Assembly: GCA_965370045.1 (NCBI GenBank)
Contig: CBDUSI010000068.1
Span: 1-24,567, forward strand
DNA: 24,567 bases
From: CAZONU01 sp965370045
GTDB taxonomy: Bacteria > Planctomycetota > SZUA-567 > JAKLDR01
Direction of reading: 5' to 3'
Numbering within the stretch: position 1 is the stretch's first letter; each line of letters begins with the position of its first letter. This document shows, piece after piece, positions 1 to 5,116 of this stretch. The notes below the pieces were generated by a model that was not told the origin of the DNA, did not search any database, and saw only the letters and a list, made by a program, of their open reading frames with translations. Made by a program: the position numbers and the translations under genes.

Positions 1-778
1 CCTGAACGAGCTCGCGAATGTACTCGTCGGCCTCCGCGCCGGTCTTCTCCCAGGAGACGCTGGAGACTCCCGGCCGGTCGAAGGCTACTACCCGCTCCGA
101 TGGGCCCTCTCTGCCGATGCTCTTGCTGTTCTCGTGAATGGAGATTCTGTCAGGCGGAGGCGGCGCGTCTTCCTGCTGCCAGGGCAGAATCGCCTTCCAG
201 TCGGGGCCTTTGGGCGTTTTCTCGGCTCTGGGGGCCCGTGGGCGTACATGCGTCCAGCTCCACCACGACCTGACCTGCACGAGGATGCTCTGCGCCGCGC
301 GCAGCGCGACCCAGCTCTTCTCGTCCCCCAACAACTCGACCAGCCGCTCGGTTGCCGCCTCCCCGGCCTTGGTGATCCTTTCTTCACCACCAAGACACAA
401 AGACACCAAGCTGGAGCTTCCCTCGCGGAACTGCTCGCCCGCGGAAGCTTGGGCTCCCGCCGCGTCCCAGCCCCCCTGCTCTTCTTGGTGACTTGGTGGT
501 TGATTGTCCCCCGCCCAGCGGGAGTGGGTCAGCAGCGTCCGGGCGGCGATGGCGGCGACGTGGGGGTCGGAGCCGTGAGCCAGGTCGGCGAGCACTTCCA
601 GCGCGGCCATACCCGCGGCCTCGGTGAAGAGCGAGGTCCACTCGCTACGGCGCTCCCAGGCCAGAGCTTTGAGCTCGCGGACGGGACGCTTCAGGAGGGT
701 AGAAACTTCCTCCCAGGAGTCGCCCCCCGCGCGGTACTGCGCGGCGCTCTCCAGAACCTCCATGGCCTCGTCGAGCAT
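1..778 (-). CDS. Hypothetical helical protein, 3' end beyond the window
   Basis: The reading frame is open for 259 codons from an ATG at 778 down to the left edge, so the C-terminus is missing. I do not recognise a named family. Residues about 18-47 (GGDSWEEVSTLLKRPVRELK, then a Trp-rich stretch) resemble the helix-turn-helix-like start of some uncharacterised planctomycete or phage-type proteins. Two later segments, around SDPHVAAIAARTLL and EKSWVALRAAQSIL, look like related helical repeats. They are separated by a low-complexity stretch of about 40 residues that is encoded by an inverted-repeat insertion. The region after that is Pro-rich and probably disordered. The start is supported by a GGAG Shine-Dalgarno and by a fully consensus promoter just upstream. 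DNA binding is an inference only. That the frame is coding is fairly secure; its function is unknown. Confidence 0.62.
   Translation of the reverse strand, partial: MLDEAMEVLESAAQYRAGGDSWEEVSTLLKRPVRELKALAWERRSEWTSLFTEAAGMAALEVLADLAHGSDPHVAAIAARTLLTHSRWAGDNQPPSHQEEQGGWDAAGAQASAGEQFREGSSSLVSLCLGGEERITKAGEAATERLVELLGDEKSWVALRAAQSILVQVRSWWSWTHVRPRAPRAEKTPKGPDWKAILPWQQEDAPPPPDRISIHENSKSIGREGPSERVVAFDRPGVSSVSWEKTGAEADEYIRELVQ
382..503. repeat. Inverted-repeat element inserted in-frame in a coding sequence
   Basis: The left arm (383-410) is rich in CACCAAG/ACACAAAG units. The right arm (481-503) is its imperfect reverse complement, reading ACCACCAAGTCACCAAGAAG on the - strand. About 70 GC-rich bases lie between them. 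The arms differ strikingly in composition from the host gene. The unit of about 120 bp adds some 40 codons without breaking the - strand frame. CACCAAGACAC-type inverted repeats recall dispersed intergenic repeats of environmental bacterial genomes; that link is from memory, not a search. Confidence 0.6.
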
Positions 779-801
779 GTGAACTCTCCAGACTTACCAG
801 T

Positions 802-830
802 ATTATAACGCAACTGCGCCAGAATGTCAA
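802..830 (-). promoter_or_regulatory. Consensus sigma70-type promoter for the - strand gene at 778
   Basis: On the - strand, TTGACA (830-825) is followed by exactly 17 bases and TATAAT (807-802): both hexamers are perfect consensus. The predicted start site is near 795, giving a leader of about 17 nt that contains the GGAG at 790-785. Confidence 0.85.
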
Positions 831-942
831 GCAGAATTATCAGAATAAATGCGGCGGACGACCGATGATGCGTAATAGGCTGTGCGACAGAGTGTTACGC
901 GAAACAGCAGGGCGTCGGAAAGTGATCGATCCGTGCCCTGGC

Positions 943-1164
943 TCACTGGTGCGGGCGCTCCCTTTCCATTATCTTGATTACGACGAGTGCAATCGTCATG
1001 AGAACAGCAAATGCAAGCTGCGAAAGAACCCAGTGGATCCCATACTCTGTCACCGAGTCGCGCAGTGGCCATGCATAGAGGAGACCCAGCAAGAAGTAGT
1101 GCAGGAGCAGCCCCAGCACGAGTATTGTTCTCCACGTTCTCTGCGCCTTGCTATTCCACCCCAT
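943..1164 (-). CDS. Small two-helix membrane protein, unknown function
   Basis: This is a 73-residue protein with a short basic N-terminus (GWNSKAQRTWR), a first hydrophobic helix at about residues 13-31, a polar loop, a second helix at about 46-63, and a charged C-terminal end (KIMERERPHQ). It matches no family I can name. Translation is well supported: GGGAGGA lies 6 bases before the ATG, and a TTGCCC-17-TATAGT promoter is placed just upstream. The gene diverges from the HEPN-like gene at 1334, and the two promoters are only about 40 bp apart, so shared regulation is possible. A membrane partner or antidote role for the divergent gene is speculation. The region is less GC-rich than the housekeeping genes further right. 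Confidence 0.6.
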   Translation of the reverse strand: MGWNSKAQRTWRTILVLGLLLHYFLLGLLYAWPLRDSVTEYGIHWVLSQLAFAVLMTIALVVIKIMERERPHQ

Positions 1165-1181
1165 AGTTCCTCCCGGGAAGC

Positions 1182-1210
1182 ACTATACCACTGCACTTTG
1201 GGCGGGGCAA
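1182..1210 (-). promoter_or_regulatory. Promoter for the small membrane protein
   Basis: On the - strand, TTGCCC (1210-1205), a 17-base spacer and TATAGT (1187-1182). The predicted start site near 1175 leaves a leader of about 10 nt, so the GGGAGGA Shine-Dalgarno sits at the very 5' end of the transcript. Confidence 0.65.
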
Positions 1211-1249
1211 GCCCCAAGCCCTGCAAGCGCGCCGACCGATAACGTAGCA

Positions 1250-1278
1250 TTGACTTACGCCGCTCGGGGCGGCATACT
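1250..1278 (+). promoter_or_regulatory. Promoter for the HEPN-like gene
   Basis: TTGACT (1250-1255), a 17-base spacer and CATACT (1273-1278). It faces away from the promoter at 1182-1210, forming a divergent pair. The predicted leader is about 50 nt. Confidence 0.6.
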
Positions 1279-1333
1279 GAACGGGGAGAGATCGGCCCCG
1301 GGAACTGGGGTGTGGAGCCGGAAGGGATATGCT

Positions 1334-2029
1334 ATGCCAGACACTGCACATTACTTCAAGTTGGGCTCGTCATTCCAGGAGACGTACCGGAGACACTATT
1401 TCGAGATGCTTGCCAAGTACCCGGACGACTCGGATGGAAACGCAGACCTGAGGCCGGCCCTTTTTGCGAAGTTGGGCAACACGCTGTCCGGGTATATACT
1501 TGCCATGGCTTTGATTGAGACTACGCTGAGGCACCCCGGCTGGTGGGTCCGCCACACGCCTTACAGGGATGTGGCAACGATGCAGGAGCTAATCGGGCGT
1601 TATGAGGGGCCCATTAGGCCGGCGTTCTGGTTACTCTTCTTCTCCAGGATAGAATGGGTAATCAGGAACATGCTGGCAGTCATCAAGCCCGGAGCGTGCG
1701 ACGGGGGCCTCGGCCCTTATAAGAACGTGTATGCATGCTTCTTGAAGGCAATTGGGAGGCAAGACCTTGAAGTATTATTCGACGTAGCGCGGCACCTGCG
1801 AAACTCCTTGCACAACAGTGGCCATTACTGCGCCAAAGACAGAGGGCGCGCGGAGTTCGACTACAGAGGCCGGAAAGTGGTCTTTGAGCACGGTACACTC
1901 ATAAAGGGCTCGACAGCCTTGTCGTTTGAGCTGATGGAGGACCTTATCTCCGCCTGCAGGGAGATAGTTGACACGCCGCTGATTTCTGGCCAGACCCGTA
2001 TGCCGTTTGTGCTGGTGAAGAGTAGCTGA
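1334..2029 (+). CDS. HEPN-like domain protein (possible RNase), hypothetical
   Basis: This is a 231-residue, mostly helical protein. The ATG at 1334 was chosen over longer upstream frames because GGAAGGGAT precedes it and a promoter ends at 1278, so the frame upstream is leader. Near residues 148-166 is LFDVARHLRNSLHNSGHY, which gives R153-x6-H160 and an RNSLHN core. This resembles the catalytic helix of HEPN superfamily proteins, where Arg (usually followed by a polar residue) and His build an RNase active site. Residues about 170-190 look like a short beta hairpin that often follows in RN..HN-type proteins. HEPN proteins act as toxins or abortive-infection effectors, but some are inactive. 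The gene is lower in GC (about 53% over 1741-1800 by hand count) than the core genes, which suggests transfer. The family assignment rests on the motif only. Confidence 0.55.
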   Translation: MPDTAHYFKLGSSFQETYRRHYFEMLAKYPDDSDGNADLRPALFAKLGNTLSGYILAMALIETTLRHPGWWVRHTPYRDVATMQELIGRYEGPIRPAFWLLFFSRIEWVIRNMLAVIKPGACDGGLGPYKNVYACFLKAIGRQDLEVLFDVARHLRNSLHNSGHYCAKDRGRAEFDYRGRKVVFEHGTLIKGSTALSFELMEDLISACREIVDTPLISGQTRMPFVLVKSS

Positions 2030-2034
2030 CGCTC

Positions 2035-2049
2035 GCTGCTGTGAGCAGC
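2035..2049 (+). other. Short hairpin after the HEPN-like gene
   Basis: GCTGCT-GTG-AGCAGC is a perfect 6-bp stem with a 3-nt loop, five bases after the stop codon. No T-tract follows, so it is at best a weak or factor-assisted terminator, or an mRNA 3'-end stabiliser. Confidence 0.25.
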
Positions 2050-2116
2050 TCACTTGAACAACCGGGGCATTCGGGGGACCGTTACCGTTAGGCGACCCGA
2101 GGATCCGCCCAACCCC

Positions 2117-2146
2117 TTGACCCCAACGGGGTGGGGGAGGTATGCT
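2117..2146 (+). promoter_or_regulatory. Promoter of the 2166-3699 cassette
   Basis: TTGACC (2117-2122), an 18-base spacer and TATGCT (2141-2146). The ATG inside the -10 box cannot be a start if this promoter is used. The predicted start site is near 2153, at the beginning of the GGAGGAG Shine-Dalgarno, which fixes the GTG at 2166 as the start. Confidence 0.65.
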
Positions 2147-2165
2147 GTACCTGGAGGAGTATCCC

Positions 2166-2675
2166 GTGACCGACGCGCCGCCGACCGGGAAGAAGCGCTG
2201 CCGCTTGAAGTGGTGGCTGTGGTGCGGCGCACTCCTCCTGCTCCTGCTACCGGTGATTGCTTCGCTGCCGCACGCCTGCGACACTGAGTCGACGTGGCGG
2301 CTCGGCGCCTGGATCGTCCTCGCGATATGTGTCCCCTGCGTTGTGGGCGCCATTGTTCAGATGGTCAAGGCGATCCGGCGGCTCCCCTCCCTGCAGGGCA
2401 GGAACTTCGCAATAGGGTGCTCCGGTTTTCTCTTCGGAGTCATCCTGATGCTGCTGGGGCTGTGCCTTCCGTTCGCCTACTACGGACGGGGCACTTCCAG
2501 GCCGGTGATCGCCGCGGCGATAGGACTGTTCTTCATCGGCTTCGGGCTCTTCTTCCTGGGCATCGCCTCTCTATTGACGGCCCACTATCTCGGCCGCATG
2601 GACAAGCAGCCACATGGGCCGATGGCGCGGCCCCTCCGGCCAGCGGAGGACGAAGCGGAAGGGCAGGGGACGTGA
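2166..2675 (+). CDS. Four-helix integral membrane protein, unknown function
   Basis: This 169-residue protein is very hydrophobic. Membrane segments lie at about residues 24-42, 48-68, 84-106 and 112-142 (the last perhaps two short helices), followed by a hydrophilic tail rich in Pro, Glu and Asp. Residues 1-23 are basic (TGKKRCRLKWW), placing the N-terminus in the cytoplasm by the positive-inside rule. The GTG at 2166 was chosen because GGAGG lies 8 bases upstream and because the in-frame ATG at 2142 lies inside the -10 box. The product begins with the same Thr-Asp pair as the next two frames. Its stop overlaps the next start (GTGA, 2672-2675), so the genes are translationally coupled. I recognise no family. 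Confidence 0.68.
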   Translation: MTDAPPTGKKRCRLKWWLWCGALLLLLLPVIASLPHACDTESTWRLGAWIVLAICVPCVVGAIVQMVKAIRRLPSLQGRNFAIGCSGFLFGVILMLLGLCLPFAYYGRGTSRPVIAAAIGLFFIGFGLFFLGIASLLTAHYLGRMDKQPHGPMARPLRPAEDEAEGQGT

Positions 2676-3586
2676 CCGACGAGAAGCCCGCCGAGAAGAA
2701 GCCCGGCCCGTCCCGCCGCGCGATCATCGGCTGGTCGGTGGGGATGTTCATGGTGCTGGGGCTGGCCGTGGGCGGGTCGGTGGCCTACCGGCCCTTGCGG
2801 CTGGTCTACGCGATCCACCGCGTTCGGCAGACCGACTACAAGCCCCGCGTGGCCCCGGACAAGTGGCTGCTGCTGTGTCTGGATGGCGCGCGGGACGGAA
2901 ACCGCCAGGCGATGGAAGCCGTTGTGGACCGCGCCCTCGTGCGCGGGGGACCGGTGTTCAGAGCGCAGGACGGCATGAGACTCTTCAATCCGACATTCGC
3001 TTTCGAAGCTGCTCGGGCCCAGCCGGAGCTCTTCTTCGACGTTCTGGACGGATACGACGATAAGGAGGTAAGGAAGGCTCTGGTCGGGTTGGAGCGTGAG
3101 TGCTGGTCGGCCAGCGGAAGAACACGGTTAGGCCCAATCGGTCGCTTGGTGCTCCGTGAGATCACCCTGGGAAACCTGTTTGAGGAGTACCGGGTCCACG
3201 CTTCCGACCCGGCGCCAAGGGTCCGCCGAGTCGCCCGCGCAGCACTGGATTTCGGCCGCCGCCGGTTCGCAAAGGAGCTGGCGCGCGAGGAGAAACATCT
3301 GCGGTCATTCTTCGTGAAGCTTGAGAACAAGAGCGACGAAGAGGTGATGGCGGCATTGAACAGGGTGTGGGGCGAGACATTAGAACAGTTCGATTTCTAT
3401 CCGCATCCCGGGATCAAGTTGAGGTGGCACCTCAGGGGTCCTCAGGACGCGGTGCTGTACTTCACGGCCGCGACCAAGCGGGAGGACGCCTTCGTGCCGA
3501 TATGGTGCCGGGCGGCTTTGGTGTTCGTGAAGCGCCGCTTCGCGGAGGAACTGGCCGCCGAGGAAGGGGAGGGCACACCGGAATGA
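2672..3586 (+). CDS. Single-pass membrane-anchored protein with an internal repeat
   Basis: This is a 304-residue protein: basic N-terminus (TDEKPAEKKPGPSRR), one membrane helix at about 17-39, then a soluble helical domain. Residues 188-207 (ARAALDFGRRRFAKELAREE) recur at 279-298 (CRAALVFVKRRFAEELAAEE), indicating an internal duplication of a unit of about 90 residues. The central part (FFDVLDGYDDKEVRKALVGL) has HEAT-like helix spacing. The true start is the GTG at 2672, overlapping the upstream stop; a much longer open frame upstream of it is a shadow of the preceding gene. The stop overlaps the next start as ATGA (3583-3586). Function is unknown; a membrane-tethered scaffold is only a guess. 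Confidence 0.7.
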   Translation: MTDEKPAEKKPGPSRRAIIGWSVGMFMVLGLAVGGSVAYRPLRLVYAIHRVRQTDYKPRVAPDKWLLLCLDGARDGNRQAMEAVVDRALVRGGPVFRAQDGMRLFNPTFAFEAARAQPELFFDVLDGYDDKEVRKALVGLERECWSASGRTRLGPIGRLVLREITLGNLFEEYRVHASDPAPRVRRVARAALDFGRRRFAKELAREEKHLRSFFVKLENKSDEEVMAALNRVWGETLEQFDFYPHPGIKLRWHLRGPQDAVLYFTAATKREDAFVPIWCRAALVFVKRRFAEELAAEEGEGTPE

Positions 3587-3699
3587 CCGACGAAGAGAAA
3601 CGCCGCAAGAGGCGCAGGCTGCTGATTCTCGGCGGGGTCTTGTGAGCGTTGACACTGGCCGCGGTCGCGGCCGGGCTCCTGCTCTGGAAGGTGTTCTAA
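3583..3699 (+). pseudogene. Tiny membrane protein frame split by an in-frame UGA
   Basis: The ATG at 3583 overlaps the preceding stop (ATGA). The product starts with TDEEKRRKRRR, matching the start style of its two neighbours, then LLILGGVL, then TGA at 3643-3645. The same frame continues for 17 codons of obvious membrane helix (ALTLAAVAAGLLLWKVF) to TAA at 3699. Without the TGA it would be an ordinary 38-residue single-helix protein; with it, the helix is cut in half. Possible readings are a nonsense mutation, an assembly or base error, or stop-codon readthrough. A hairpin with a GGUC loop follows the UGA at 3655-3674 (see findings). UGA is used as a normal stop by several neighbours, so general recoding is excluded. 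Confidence 0.5.
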
Positions 3700-3823
3700 C
3701 CGGTTACGGCGGGCCCCCGAATAGCTCCTGGCCGGCGCCTGGCGCGAATCCCCTCCCCGCGATGCGCAACATGTTGTGCAATAAGCACTTGCGGGATACG
3801 GCGGGTCGAAACTCCTTATGCAC

Positions 3824-3852
3824 TTGATTTTCCAGTAACTTGCGGCTATACT
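3824..3852 (+). promoter_or_regulatory. rpsU promoter
   Basis: TTGATT (3824-3829), a 17-base spacer and TATACT (3847-3852). The predicted start site near 3859 gives a leader of about 64 nt before rpsU. The 124 bases between the cassette end at 3699 and this promoter show no coding signal. Confidence 0.75.
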
Positions 3853-3868
3853 GAGTGTCTGAACAATA

Positions 3869-3889
3869 GCCGCGCGAGGCGCGCGCGGC
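3869..3889 (+). promoter_or_regulatory. GC hairpin in the rpsU leader
   Basis: GCCGCGCG (3869-3876) pairs perfectly with CGCGCGGC (3882-3889) around a 5-nt loop AGGCG. It is the only strong structure in the leader, begins about 10 nt after the predicted start site, and has no U-tract. A role in autoregulation by bS21 or in mRNA stability is plausible but unproven. Confidence 0.45.
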
Positions 3890-3922
3890 GCAGGCCGATT
3901 CTACGGGGGTTGTGAAAATTCC

Positions 3923-4126
3923 ATGATTCGCATCGAGGCGCGTTCGGGGGAGCCGCTGGAGAAGACGCTTAAGCGCTTCAAGAAGGCCTGTGAGAAAGAG
4001 GGCCTGGCCAAAGACATAAAGAAAGTCGCTTACTACGAAAAGCCCAGCGACAAGATGCGCCGGCGCATGCGCAACCAGGTCAAGCGCATCAACAAGGAGA
4101 ATCGGCTCAAGGAGACCGGCGGATAG
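3923..4126 (+). CDS. rpsU: 30S ribosomal protein bS21
   Basis: This is a 67-residue basic protein of the normal length for bS21. The hallmark core is present: EPLEKTLKRFKKACEKEGL (residues 11-29), then YYEKPSDKMRRRMRN, where YYEKPS is the most conserved stretch in the family. bS21 sits on the 30S platform near the 3' end of 16S rRNA and helps initiation. The form with KDIKKVAYYEKPS resembles planctomycete bS21. The ATG at 3923 has only a distant GGGGG (13 bases upstream), so ribosome binding is not strong by the usual rule, which may fit autoregulation. The gene is monocistronic: its own promoter lies upstream and an intrinsic terminator downstream. Confidence 0.95.
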   Translation: MIRIEARSGEPLEKTLKRFKKACEKEGLAKDIKKVAYYEKPSDKMRRRMRNQVKRINKENRLKETGG

Positions 4127-4171
4127 TTCGGAGTGACGGGTTCCTTGGCGTTGTTTAACCGCATAAACAGG

Positions 4172-4206
4172 GATGGCCGGCCTATACGGGTCAGCCATCT
4201 TTTTTT
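4172..4206 (+). terminator. Intrinsic terminator of rpsU
   Basis: GATGGC (4172-4177) pairs with GCCATC (4194-4199), with partial pairing inside the 16-nt interior, and is followed directly by seven T residues (4200-4206). It separates rpsU from the ABC operon. Confidence 0.8.
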
Positions 4207-4237
4207 GTCAGTTCACTGATTTGGAAAGCGGCCGACA

Positions 4238-5116
4238 GTGCCCGACGCTGACAAAGTCATAGAGGCCATCGACCTGACCAAGGTCTACAAGGACTTCTGG
4301 GGGCGTCCACGGGTGCTGGCCCTGGACGGATTGAACCTGTCCGTCGAGCGCGGCGAGGTATTCGGACTGCTGGGGCCCAACGGCTCGGGTAAGACCACCA
4401 GCGCCAAGCTCTTCCTGGGGCTGCTCTGGCCCACGCGGGGCAGCGCGCATATCCTGGGCCAGGCGCCCACCGATGTGGAGGTCAAGCGGCGCATCGGTTA
4501 CCTGCCGGAGGAGAGCTACTTCTACCGCTTCCTCACCGGCCGCGAGACGGTTGAGTTCTACGCGCGCTTCTTCGGGGCCGGCCGCGCCGAGCGCCGCAGG
4601 CGCGCCGCCGAACTCCTGGAGATGGTCGGCCTGGCCGCCGCCGCCGACCGCCGGCTCTCGGAGTATTCCAAGGGGATGCTGCGCCGGGTGGGGCTGGCCC
4701 AGGCGCTGGTCGGCGACCCCGAACTGGTGCTGCTCGACGAGCCCACCAGCGGGCTCGACCCGGTGGGCGTCCGCCAGGTGAAGGACCTGGTGCTGGAGCT
4801 CAAGGGCCGGGGCTGCAGCGTGGTGCTCAACAGCCACCTGCTGGCCGACATGGAGGACATCTGCGACCGGGTGGCCATCCTCCACGGCGGCAAGCTGCGC
4901 AGGATCGGCTCGCTCGCCGAGCTCCTGGAGCGCGGCGACGCCGACCAGCTGGAATTCAAGGGCCTGGCCCCGGACGACGCCCGGGCCATCGAGGAGGAGG
5001 TCCGCCGCCGCGGCGGCGAGGTCACCGCCAGCCGGCACCCGCGGCGCACGCTGGAGGAGTTCTTCCTGGAGACCATCGGCCAGCCCCCGCCCGGGCAGGG
5101 AACCGGGAAGCAGTGA
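4238..5116 (+). CDS. ABC transporter ATP-binding protein (ABC-2/GldA-CcmA type)
   Basis: This 292-residue nucleotide-binding subunit powers the permease encoded next. Visible motifs are Walker A GPNGSGKT (46-53), a PEE Q-loop region (90-92) with Glu where Gln is usual, the signature YSKGM (143-147) as in GldA/CcmA-type exporter ATPases, Walker B LVLLDEPTSGLDP (163-175) and the H-loop SH (199-200). A C-terminal extension (about 235-292) fits the accessory region of this subfamily. The start is a GTG at 4238 with only a weak GGAAAG about 11 bases upstream. No convincing promoter was found between the rpsU terminator and this start, so transcription may begin within the last bases before it. The stop overlaps the next start (GTGA). 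The substrate cannot be told from sequence. Confidence 0.9.
   Translation: MPDADKVIEAIDLTKVYKDFWGRPRVLALDGLNLSVERGEVFGLLGPNGSGKTTSAKLFLGLLWPTRGSAHILGQAPTDVEVKRRIGYLPEESYFYRFLTGRETVEFYARFFGAGRAERRRRAAELLEMVGLAAAADRRLSEYSKGMLRRVGLAQALVGDPELVLLDEPTSGLDPVGVRQVKDLVLELKGRGCSVVLNSHLLADMEDICDRVAILHGGKLRRIGSLAELLERGDADQLEFKGLAPDDARAIEEEVRRRGGEVTASRHPRRTLEEFFLETIGQPPPGQGTGKQ

Noticed and set aside
1148..1333. N-terminal extension of the HEPN-like gene
   Set aside because: The promoter at 1250-1278 lies inside it and the best Shine-Dalgarno is just before 1334.
2142..2165. ATG at 2142 as start of the first cassette gene
   Set aside because: It lies inside the TATGCT -10 box, so it would not be in the transcript; the GTG at 2166 has a well-placed Shine-Dalgarno.
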